DNA of 26,593 nucleotides. It comes from a virus. Under the pieces are notes generated by a model. That model made no database searches. It had not been told where the DNA came from and was given only the letters and a program-made list of their open reading frames with translations. The first letter of the stretch is position 1, and every line of letters begins with the position of its first letter. The stretch spans positions 1 through 26,593 of IMG/VR virus record IMGVR_UViG_3300026512_000052; one strand, 5' to 3'. Positions 7,206 to 14,107 of this stretch are shown here, piece by piece. The position numbers and the translations under genes were made by a program.

Positions 7206-7730
7206 ATGATGCAGTATGGCACAATCACTCAATACAGATACACAACTGATAAAGCAGGGAAAAAGCTTGAGGTAAAAGTTAGTGTGGATGAGAGAGTTAC
7301 TGATTGGCTTCCTGTTAAAACTCAAGCTTCTTCTTTTTTAGTGGTTCACATACCTGTAAGAATTAACGATCAAGTTATAGTCTTTAATCCTTTTGGAAAT
7401 AATGAGAACGGTTTTGTTGATAGAAACCTCACTTACAAAGATATTCCACTTCCTGATGGTGCTGATGAGGATACATATATATATGTATTTGAAGATGGTA
7501 CTACTTTTACACATAATACTAAAACAAAAATGATAAATCTTACAACTGATTGTGATGTGTTTGTAGAGAGTAAAAAAATGATAACTTTAAAATCTCCAAA
7601 TGTAGTTTTAGATGCAGAAGTCTCTATTACAGGCAATTTAAAAGTATCTAAAGAGATAAATGATGTTCTCGGAACTCTTACTAATCATAAACACGATGTT
7701 AAAGACCATGCTGTGGCGGTTCCAAGATGA
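7206..7730 (+). CDS. V: Baseplate spike protein gpV
   Basis: This 174-aa protein has the plan of the P2 gpV spike: an N-terminal OB-fold-like region (YGTITQYRY and onward, with PVRINDQVIVFNPFG), a repetitive beta region, and an HxH motif near the end (NHKH, residues 158-161) that in P2-type spikes binds iron at the membrane-piercing tip. It is the central tip of the contractile tail. It overlaps gpW by ATGA. A second ATG directly follows the first, so the exact start is uncertain by one residue. Confidence 0.85.
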   Translation: MMQYGTITQYRYTTDKAGKKLEVKVSVDERVTDWLPVKTQASSFLVVHIPVRINDQVIVFNPFGNNENGFVDRNLTYKDIPLPDGADEDTYIYVFEDGTTFTHNTKTKMINLTTDCDVFVESKKMITLKSPNVVLDAEVSITGNLKVSKEINDVLGTLTNHKHDVKDHAVAVPR

Positions 7731-8017
7731 GTTATTTAGTAAGTGTAGAAGATAGCTTTAAAGATGCTCTTATGACTCTTAAGGGTTCTGTTATTGGTAA
7801 GCCTGATTATGGCACGAATTTACCACGACTCAAGCATCGCTCATTTAATAGTGAATGGGTAATAGATTTTAGAAGATGTTTAAAAGATGCTTGTAAACAC
7901 GACCCTCGTTTAGAGTTTAAAGGTGCAGATATAGACTCTTCAAGAGCTGGAGAGGGTGTAGTAGGATACAAAGTCTATATAGTGAATTATATAATTGAGG
8001 GGGCTGTAAATGTATGA
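7727..8017 (+). CDS. W: Baseplate wedge protein gpW (gp25-like)
   Basis: A 96-aa protein of the GPW/gp25 family, the conserved wedge piece that nucleates the sheath in T4, P2 and R-pyocins. The family pattern is visible as GSVIGKPDYGTNLPRLKHR (about residues 20-38), an aspartate- and arginine-rich middle and a beta-rich end. It overlaps gpV upstream and gpJ downstream, and the V-W-J-I order is that of P2. Confidence 0.85.
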   Translation: MSYLVSVEDSFKDALMTLKGSVIGKPDYGTNLPRLKHRSFNSEWVIDFRRCLKDACKHDPRLEFKGADIDSSRAGEGVVGYKVYIVNYIIEGAVNV

Positions 8018-9119
8018 GAATATAGAAAAACAACTCTCTTCTCTAAAAGAGCCTTTAGCTTTTAGTTTAAAAACTTTTGAAGAGCTTTTGAGTGAAAATA
8101 TATCACTTGCTAAAGAGGTTTTAGGTTCTGATTGGTTGCCTTTAGAGAGCGACCCTTATATGAAAAAACTTAGAGTTTTAACTCTTCGACAACTTCATAA
8201 TCAAGCAGATAAAAAAGAGACAGTTAAACAACTTTTAGTAACTACTGCTACAGGTGTAAACTTAGACAATTTAGGTGCGAGTGAAAATGTTTTTAGAGAT
8301 AGGGGGGAGTTTCCTTATGCTAACTTTGAATTTAAACTTTTAGTCGAGAGAGATGAGCAGGTAGTTATACCAAAAGGCTTAGTTCTTAACGATGATGATG
8401 ATTTGTATAGAGCTAGAGTTGTTGAAGATGTAATCATACCAGCTGGAGAGTTAAGCGGTGTTTCTAAAGTTGAGTTGGAGTCGTTTGTAGTTGAGAGCGA
8501 TGTAAAAACTGAAAACATAGTTACAGAGTTACCGTTTGGGGTTGATGTTAAACAATTAGATATTTTTAAAAATGGTGCAAATGCAGAGAGTGATGATAGA
8601 TATAGACTTCGCATAATTGCTTCAAATGATAGACATTCAACTGCTGGAGCTGAAGATGCATATAAGTATTTTATTTATAGTGCAGATAAAAGAATAGATG
8701 ATGTTTCAATCCCTGAGGATAATAAGCCTCTTGAGGTTGATATTTATTTAGCTTCTTTTTCTAGTAGTGTAGATGATTTGATGATAAGCCGAGTATATGA
8801 AGCTCTGAATGCTAAAAAAACAAGACCTCTTAACGACTTTGTAAATGTTTATCCTGCAAAAAAGATAGAGGTTTCTATAAATGCAACTATTGAGCTGTTT
8901 GATTTATTAAAGCAAAATTTAGTAGATGAAACAATAAGAGCAAATTTTGAAAATACATTTTTTATAGGTCAAAATTTTGTAAGAAGTGATTTAATAAGAA
9001 AAATGCACATAGATGGTGTTTATAGAGTTACGAGTGATTTTACTGATGTAATAGTTAGTGATAAAGAGATAATTGAAATAGTACAAATAAATCTTAATTT
9101 TGTAAAGGCTGAATTATGA
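8010..9119 (+). CDS. J: Baseplate wedge protein gpJ
   Basis: A 369-aa Baseplate_J-type protein, the main wedge component that forms the baseplate ring with gpW and gpI. Family hallmarks are the N-terminal helical segment, a beta region with VIPAGELSGVSKVELESF, and ESDDRYRLRI (about residues 192-201) followed by STAGAEDAYKYF, the usual conserved core. Length is near the P2 value of about 300 aa, slightly longer. Its start overlaps the end of gpW and its end overlaps gpI by ATGA. Confidence 0.9.
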   Translation: MYENIEKQLSSLKEPLAFSLKTFEELLSENISLAKEVLGSDWLPLESDPYMKKLRVLTLRQLHNQADKKETVKQLLVTTATGVNLDNLGASENVFRDRGEFPYANFEFKLLVERDEQVVIPKGLVLNDDDDLYRARVVEDVIIPAGELSGVSKVELESFVVESDVKTENIVTELPFGVDVKQLDIFKNGANAESDDRYRLRIIASNDRHSTAGAEDAYKYFIYSADKRIDDVSIPEDNKPLEVDIYLASFSSSVDDLMISRVYEALNAKKTRPLNDFVNVYPAKKIEVSINATIELFDLLKQNLVDETIRANFENTFFIGQNFVRSDLIRKMHIDGVYRVTSDFTDVIVSDKEIIEIVQINLNFVKAEL

Positions 9120-9775
9120 GTCTTTTACCTCTTAACTCATCTTTGAAAAATCAAAAGTTTGCTGAACTTATTGATGTTGTGTCTATGGAGGATTATAGTG
9201 CTTTAAATATTGATCCAATGACTTGTGATGAGAGATTATTAGAAAATTTAGCAGTAGGTGCAGGAGTTGATATAAGTGGTCTTAGTGTTAATGAAGCTCG
9301 TATCTATATACACAATGCAAAAGAGATAAAAAGATATGCAGGGACTGTTTATGCAGTAGAGCAAAGTATCAATGTATGTTTTGAAGATGGAAAACTTAAA
9401 GAGTGGTTTGAAGCAGGACTTGATAAAGGGCTTTTTGATGTAGAAGTGAAACTAAAAGCAGATAGTAGCTTAGTATATCTTCCATCTAAGTTTGACAAAG
9501 CAAAACAGATGATAAGAAAATCTAAAAATGTAAGAAGCAAATTAAATGCTTTTAAAATCTCTTTTCCTAATGGAGAGGGTGTTGTAGAAAAAAGTGAAGC
9601 TATGAATTTTAAAATAGATTTAGACTCAAAACTTGGGTGTAGAGATATAGATACTCAAGTGAGTGCTATTACAGGAGCTGAGTTTGATTTTGTAGCAAAT
9701 ACGACTAAAAATCTACAAGATACTCCTGTGGTATGCACAAATAATTTTATAGGAGGTGCTGAGTGGCGAATTTAA
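9116..9775 (+). CDS. I: Baseplate/tail protein gpI
   Basis: A 219-aa tail protein I family member, linking baseplate to fibres. The N-terminus (SLLPLNSSLKNQKFAELID, then DPMTCDERLLENLAVGAGVD) and the following AKEIKRYAGTVYAVEQSI fit the P2 gpI pattern. The C-terminal 60 residues look beta-rich. It overlaps the fibre gene by 13 bases, and AGGAGG inside its last codons serves that gene. Confidence 0.8.
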   Translation: MSLLPLNSSLKNQKFAELIDVVSMEDYSALNIDPMTCDERLLENLAVGAGVDISGLSVNEARIYIHNAKEIKRYAGTVYAVEQSINVCFEDGKLKEWFEAGLDKGLFDVEVKLKADSSLVYLPSKFDKAKQMIRKSKNVRSKLNAFKISFPNGEGVVEKSEAMNFKIDLDSKLGCRDIDTQVSAITGAEFDFVANTTKNLQDTPVVCTNNFIGGAEWRI

Positions 9776-10299
9776 CTGCTGTTCCAACAGAAGAGGGATT
9801 AGAGATACTTAATAGCGAACTGAAATCAAGTGTCACTAACTTTGTTCTAATAGGGGCAGAAACACATGACTTGACTGTGCTTGATGATTTGATGAGTCAA
9901 GATACAGTTACATACGAAGATATAGAGCCGTATGTTTTTTACAATAACTTAGTTGAAACAAGTTATTACGATGACAATGGTGTCTTAACTTTTGTTCTGA
10001 TTATACCAGTTGAAGAAGATTTGGGGAGTTATACATACGGAGTTGGGATTATCACAGATGATAATAAACTCGTGAGTTTGACTGCTACTCCAAAGATTGT
10101 TCCAATCGTTGGTATAGGTGGTTCGTTTGTTGTAAAAGTTGCCGTAAAGGGAACTGTTGGGGAGGTTGTATTTAAAAGTAGTGATTATATAACACCTGTT
10201 GAAGCTGAGGAGTTGTTCTTAACTCCATTAATAGCAAACACTAACTTAGTGATTGCACTACAAAATAAACTTATAGATAAGGGGATTATAGATGGCTGA
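9763..10299 (+). CDS. Tail fibre N-terminal/adaptor protein (gpH-like)
   Basis: A 178-aa protein matching the N-terminal attachment domain of P2-type fibres (DUF3751-like): an opening LTAVPTEEGLEILNSEL, a beta-rich middle, and a C-terminal helix. In P2 this domain leads a long fibre. Here the protein ends early and the receptor-binding part seems to be the next gene, so the fibre is split. The start is GTG with AGGAGG six bases upstream. It is placed exactly where H lies between I and the fibre chaperone. Confidence 0.7.
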   Translation: MANLTAVPTEEGLEILNSELKSSVTNFVLIGAETHDLTVLDDLMSQDTVTYEDIEPYVFYNNLVETSYYDDNGVLTFVLIIPVEEDLGSYTYGVGIITDDNKLVSLTATPKIVPIVGIGGSFVVKVAVKGTVGEVVFKSSDYITPVEAEELFLTPLIANTNLVIALQNKLIDKGIIDG

Positions 10300-10996
10300 T
10301 ACAAATGAGGAATTAGCAAATTTAAACAATAATGCAAGACTTCTTTTAGAGAAGTATGATGGTGTGTTTGCTCAACTTGATGAACAATCTAAACAAGCAC
10401 TTATAGATATAGCAAATAAAAGTGATGAGGGACTTCAAGTGATACAGACTCTTTTAGATAATGGTTCTGTTGCAGAAGCTGAAAATGCTTTGAAACTTGG
10501 TGGTAAGACATTAGATGAAATTACTGGAACTGTTATTCAAATATATCACTATAAAACAAATGTTAGAACAGAATTAAGTTCGGCTCAAGAGACTTCTGAT
10601 GATTTAACTGCAAATAGTGGTGTTAAATGGATATCTTTCCCTTTTACACCAAAGAGAAGTGATAGTAAGTTAATTCTAATTTCTAATATCATCTCATTAG
10701 CTGAAGATAGTAATGGTTCTGATAGTCAATTTGCTTTAGCAAAATATGATGATACTTTAATAGGTGTTGCTATGGCAACAGTTGGTCATACTGCATACAA
10801 AGATAGTATGAATGCTTCTTTTAGTGCTTTTAATCATTCTTTTTTGAGTTGGGGTGCTGATGAAAAAGAGATAGAAATAAGAGTTGGACAGCGTGGAGAT
10901 AATAAATTATATGTAAATACTCCAACTGTTTATACAGACCAGTATCAAAACTTCTTTGAGATTGGTTTTACAATAATGGAGGTTTCTAATGCTTAG
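10292..10996 (+). CDS. Tail fibre distal/receptor-binding protein
   Basis: A 234-aa protein. Residues 1-75 are helical (ANLNNNARLLLEKYDGVFAQ and onward), suiting a trimeric stalk. The rest is beta-rich with many aromatic and Asn/Asp residues, ending in FFEIGFTIMEVS, like a compact globular tip. Position and architecture make it the likely host-range determinant. It overlaps both neighbours. No family was recognised for the tip, as is common for such proteins. Confidence 0.6.
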   Translation: MADTNEELANLNNNARLLLEKYDGVFAQLDEQSKQALIDIANKSDEGLQVIQTLLDNGSVAEAENALKLGGKTLDEITGTVIQIYHYKTNVRTELSSAQETSDDLTANSGVKWISFPFTPKRSDSKLILISNIISLAEDSNGSDSQFALAKYDDTLIGVAMATVGHTAYKDSMNASFSAFNHSFLSWGADEKEIEIRVGQRGDNKLYVNTPTVYTDQYQNFFEIGFTIMEVSNA

Positions 10997-11477
10997 TAGT
11001 GCTTTAAATATATTAGTTGATAAACCTAAATATCGCATAGATAATGGCAAGTTGAAATGGTTAGATGATAGACCACAACCAACTGATGAAGAGATAGCTG
11101 AAAAAGTAGCAGAGCTTGAAGCTCAAGCAGAGATAGAAGCAAAATATAAAGCGATTGAAGATGCTATTTATAAATTCTACTCTGCAAAACAACAAGCTCA
11201 AGATGAAAAGTGGGTTAGCTCATTTACTACAAAACTAAAAGCTCAAGGTGTGGCTGATTTGGAAGTGAAAATTGTTGACTTGGTAACTTCTTTTTTTAAT
11301 GGAGCAACTTTGAGTGAAGTTATCGCTGATGTAGATGATGAGCAAAAACCACTTTTTGAAAAACTTGTAAAAGTTGGGATTAGAACAGAGTGGGCTGAAT
11401 TGTGTGTTACAGAGGGTAAAAGTGCAATAGCAGAAAATAGAGAACCAGTTTATCCTGAGTTCCCAGTAATTAATTAA
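10989..11477 (+). CDS. Tail fibre assembly protein/chaperone-like
   Basis: A 162-aa protein beginning KPKYRIDNGKLKWLDDRPQP, followed by a Glu/Ala-rich helix (residues 34-60) and a helical C-terminal domain. Fibre assembly proteins (P2 gpG, Mu gpU, XkdW-type) have this kind of N-terminal strand and helix and sit directly after the fibre gene. It may fold or trimerise the split fibre. The sequence match is by pattern only. Confidence 0.5.
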   Translation: MLSSALNILVDKPKYRIDNGKLKWLDDRPQPTDEEIAEKVAELEAQAEIEAKYKAIEDAIYKFYSAKQQAQDEKWVSSFTTKLKAQGVADLEVKIVDLVTSFFNGATLSEVIADVDDEQKPLFEKLVKVGIRTEWAELCVTEGKSAIAENREPVYPEFPVIN

Positions 11478-11492
11478 TAGGAGGGTTGAAAT

Positions 11493-12683
11493 ATGCCAAA
11501 TGGAATAAAAGTTTTACCAACTAAGAATGCGAGTGCTACTGCTACTATTATCACTTCGCTTACAGTTATAGGGATTGTAGGTTCTGCTTCTTTAGCAGGG
11601 ATTGATGTAGACATAAAAGCAAAATTAGATGATGTAAGTCAAAGTGGCTTACTTAAATTTGGAAATGCTGAGGAGGCTTTAGAGATATTTGCTTCTCAAG
11701 CTGGAACGATTAGAGAAGATTTATGGGATATTAAATCTCAAAATGTGAAGAGTCCTGTTGTTATCTCTTTAGTAGAACTAACTGATGAAATGGCAGATAA
11801 AGAACCTCAAGTGTTTTATGAAGATGCAGAGTTTAAAAGTGCGATTGTTTTAGCAGTTGGTAACTTACAAAAAGCTCGTACTCTTTTTGGTGCAAAAGTT
11901 AGAATTGCGATAGCTTCTTACTTCTCACATGATGCAACCGTAAGAGGTGCTTTAGATAGCTTTGCTAGTGGTACTAAAACGATTGCAATCGTTGATATGT
12001 ATCAGAGTGATAAAAATGATGCAATCGTAGCACTTCAAGAGCTTGGCTCAATGAGATACTTAGCATTTCCTTTTTATCGCAGAGCCTGGTCTGTGTATGA
12101 GAATGCAACTGTTTTAAAACCAAACTCGGCTGTAGTCGCTGGTCACATTGCAAGATGGGATGCACTACTTGGAGAGTTCGGTCCGTGTTTCGACCATGCA
12201 AATAAACTCATTTATGATGTAGAGGGTATTGCAATTCCTCTTACATACGAAGAGGGCGAAGATACTTGTGATGTGAATACACTTGTAAATGCTGGTGGTG
12301 CTCTTCTTTTAAATGATGATGGAAATCGTTTATATAACTTTGAGACTCCAAGCGATGATGCTCGTTTTAACAAACTTGAAACGATCCGTTTCTTTGACTT
12401 AATTAATGAGAATATGCAAAAGTCGCTTAAAAAGCATAAACATCGTCCGACTACTGATGTTCTTACACTTGCTAAAGCTGATGCAGAGGCATTTTTAAAT
12501 AAGGCTATCAGAAACGGTGCAGCGATTGGTGCAAAAGTTTGGTGGAGTGATAAAAACTCGCCTGAGGAGATTGCAGCAGGTATCTTATATATGGATTATG
12601 ATGCTGGAAATAATGTTGGGGTAAGAGCTATTGTTATTCAGCCTTATGCTACGAATGACTACTACACTGTGGAGGTTAAATAA
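11493..12683 (+). CDS. FI: Contractile tail sheath protein gpFI
   Basis: A 396-aa sheath protein, identical in length to P2 FI (396 aa). It starts PNGIKVLPTK with an inserted handle region, has a Rossmann-like middle (TKTIAIVDMYQSDKND around residues 161-176, FPFYRRAWSVYENATVLKPN near 195) and a C-terminal arm with the conserved RAIVIQPYATNDYYTV ending. It contracts to drive the tube through the target envelope. RBS AGGAGGG precedes the ATG. Its stop overlaps the tube start by one base (TAATG). Confidence 0.93.
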   Translation: MPNGIKVLPTKNASATATIITSLTVIGIVGSASLAGIDVDIKAKLDDVSQSGLLKFGNAEEALEIFASQAGTIREDLWDIKSQNVKSPVVISLVELTDEMADKEPQVFYEDAEFKSAIVLAVGNLQKARTLFGAKVRIAIASYFSHDATVRGALDSFASGTKTIAIVDMYQSDKNDAIVALQELGSMRYLAFPFYRRAWSVYENATVLKPNSAVVAGHIARWDALLGEFGPCFDHANKLIYDVEGIAIPLTYEEGEDTCDVNTLVNAGGALLLNDDGNRLYNFETPSDDARFNKLETIRFFDLINENMQKSLKKHKHRPTTDVLTLAKADAEAFLNKAIRNGAAIGAKVWWSDKNSPEEIAAGILYMDYDAGNNVGVRAIVIQPYATNDYYTVEVK

Positions 12684-13159
12684 TGACTAAGAATGGATTA
12701 GGTGCTGATGCACAACTATTAACAGGGCTATCAATTATGATAGCTGGAAAAAATACTTTTGGTTATACAGGCGATGGAACTAAGGCTCCTGAGTTTGAGT
12801 TTGAAACTGTAAATGAGCAGAGTACTGGGCTGGTTAAACAACCTAAAATGACTCTTGAAGTTTTAGACTTGAGTGCTGAATATGTAGCTCATATTGCAAG
12901 TGGTTTGCCTTTTGTTCTAAAGGGGAATACTCGTAAAGATGGAGAGGACAAACCTCTACTTGTAACAGTTCAAGGCGAACTTATGAAAACAGGTGGCGAA
13001 TTAAAAGAGGGCGATGCAACTAAACGAACTTTTGAAATTCGTGTGGATATGTATAGTGAGATTGTTGATTTTATTCCAACGATTGTTTACACTCGTGAGC
13101 CGTACAATATCATTTTAGGTGGTATTCCGATGGCTCCTGATTTTTCAAATAACATATAA
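12683..13159 (+). CDS. FII: Tail tube protein gpFII
   Basis: A 158-aa FII-family tube protein, the subunit of the inner tube. Typical features are the FEFETVNEQSTGLVKQPKMT strand pair, a beta-rich middle and the C-terminal YTREPYNIILGGIPM. P2 FII is about 172 aa. It follows the sheath with translational coupling, as in all P2-type tails. Confidence 0.88.
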   Translation: MTKNGLGADAQLLTGLSIMIAGKNTFGYTGDGTKAPEFEFETVNEQSTGLVKQPKMTLEVLDLSAEYVAHIASGLPFVLKGNTRKDGEDKPLLVTVQGELMKTGGELKEGDATKRTFEIRVDMYSEIVDFIPTIVYTREPYNIILGGIPMAPDFSNNI

Positions 13160-13171
13160 AGGTAGGTTTTT

Positions 13172-13480
13172 ATGAGTAAAAGCATTTATGAAAGTAAGCA
13201 AGTAGTTTTAAGTCGTGTTTATCCTTTTGGAGATAAAAGAAAAGCAAAAGTTCGTGGTGTTGCTAAAGATGTAACAGTTCTTACAGTCAATGAGTTAAAC
13301 GGTCTTGATGATGAGCAACTGCTTAAAAAAGAGAATCCGTCTGTTTATGATGAGATTGCTGTTTCATGTGGTCTTACAGTTGAGGAAGCTAAAAAGCTAA
13401 CTCGTACAGATGCACAACTCATTAATGAGGTTCAGCAAGGTTTTTTGTACGGCTCGGAGGAGATAGAGCTACTAGACTAG
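13172..13480 (+). CDS. E: Tail assembly chaperone gpE
   Basis: A 102-aa protein in the position of P2 gpE, the first tape-measure chaperone. It shows the E-family plan: a beta-strand start (VVLSRVYPFGDKRKAKVRGV) and an all-helical end rich in Glu. It contains the slippery heptamer T TTT TTG at 13441-13447, twelve codons before its stop, from which a longer gpE+E' product can arise. RBS AAAGGTAGG is upstream. Confidence 0.85.
   Translation: MSKSIYESKQVVLSRVYPFGDKRKAKVRGVAKDVTVLTVNELNGLDDEQLLKKENPSVYDEIAVSCGLTVEEAKKLTRTDAQLINEVQQGFLYGSEEIELLD
13441..13447 (+). promoter_or_regulatory. Programmed -1 ribosomal frameshift site T TTT TTG
   Basis: In the gpE frame this reads GG(T TTT TTG), an X XXY YYZ heptamer; the P2 E/E' slip site is of the same kind. 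A slip back by one base opens 58 further codons with no stop until 13621. The purine-rich GGCTCGGAGGAG directly downstream may add an internal Shine-Dalgarno-like stimulus. Confidence 0.85.
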
Positions 13481-13623
13481 AAGCTTATTCTTTAGTTACA
13501 GAGTTTTTCTTTCTATCAGTAAATGAGCAAAAGCTTTTAGCTGTTAGAGAGTGGCTTGAGTATTTTGAGGTCGCACTTAAAAAACACAAGCAAAAGATAG
13601 AACTACTTAGTTTAAATAGGTAG
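13447..13623 (+). CDS. E': gpE' extension (gpE+E' by -1 frameshift)
   Basis: After the slip the frame reads VRLGGDRATRLEAYSLVTEF and on to KQKIELLSLNR, then TAG at 13621-13623. The fused product from 13172 would be about 150 aa (92 encoded up to the slip plus 58), close to the P2 gpE+E' size. The extension is helical and Leu/Glu-rich, as in other E' segments. There is no start codon or RBS of its own, so it is made only by frameshifting. In P2-type tails E and E' together chaperone the tape measure. Confidence 0.85.
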   Translation, partial: VRLGGDRATRLEAYSLVTEFFFLSVNEQKLLAVREWLEYFEVALKKHKQKIELLSLNR

Positions 13624-13693
13624 AAAACTCCCTGCAAGTTTTGATGTAGGTTGGCTTTGCTGTAAAACAAATTTTTTTATAAAGGGATTTATC

Positions 13694-14008
13694 ATGGATA
13701 AATTACATACATTAAACGAAAAAGAGCAGAGAGAAGCTGTACATGCAGGTCTTGTAGATGATGGTGTTAAAGTTACTAAAACTTTAGTAGACACAATCAT
13801 GGACAAACAAAATGATTTGCTTTTTAACGCTCTTGCTAGTGGTAAAGGTATCAAAGTAAGTGGTCTTGGAACTCTTGAAGTTCGTCCTCATGCTGAGAGA
13901 AACTATAAGTTACCTGATGGTACAACTGGAACTGCTGATGCAGGTTTTCATGTTAAGTTTGTTGAGAGTGACAAACTTATGACTGCGATGAATACTACTG
14001 AAGCGTAG
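13694..14008 (+). CDS. HU/IHF-family DNA-binding protein
   Basis: A 104-aa protein with the HU fold signature: an N-terminal helical half, then GKGIKVSGLGTLEVRPHAER (residues 51-70), an arm region, and a C-terminal FHVKFVESDKLMTAM. Canonical HU is about 90 aa; this one has some 15 extra residues at the N-terminus. It lies between E' and the tape measure gene, an unusual location for a DNA-bending protein. It may bend DNA for the phage regulators, the telomere or the origin, or have been captured into the tail operon. RBS AAAGGG is upstream. Confidence 0.75.
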   Translation: MDKLHTLNEKEQREAVHAGLVDDGVKVTKTLVDTIMDKQNDLLFNALASGKGIKVSGLGTLEVRPHAERNYKLPDGTTGTADAGFHVKFVESDKLMTAMNTTEA

Positions 14009-14107
14009 TTTTTAGAGTGGGAGTCATTTCTCCTGCTCCTGCATCGTTTTATAGAGTTTCTTTTTAGTGGTTTTATAAAGTGATTTAATTTCAAAAAGGG
14101 TTTTTTT

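Noticed and set aside
14009-14107. Possible promoter or hairpin before the tape measure gene
   Set aside because: Only a weak TATAAA and a 4-bp GGAG/CTCC pair are present; read-through from the operon promoter is enough.
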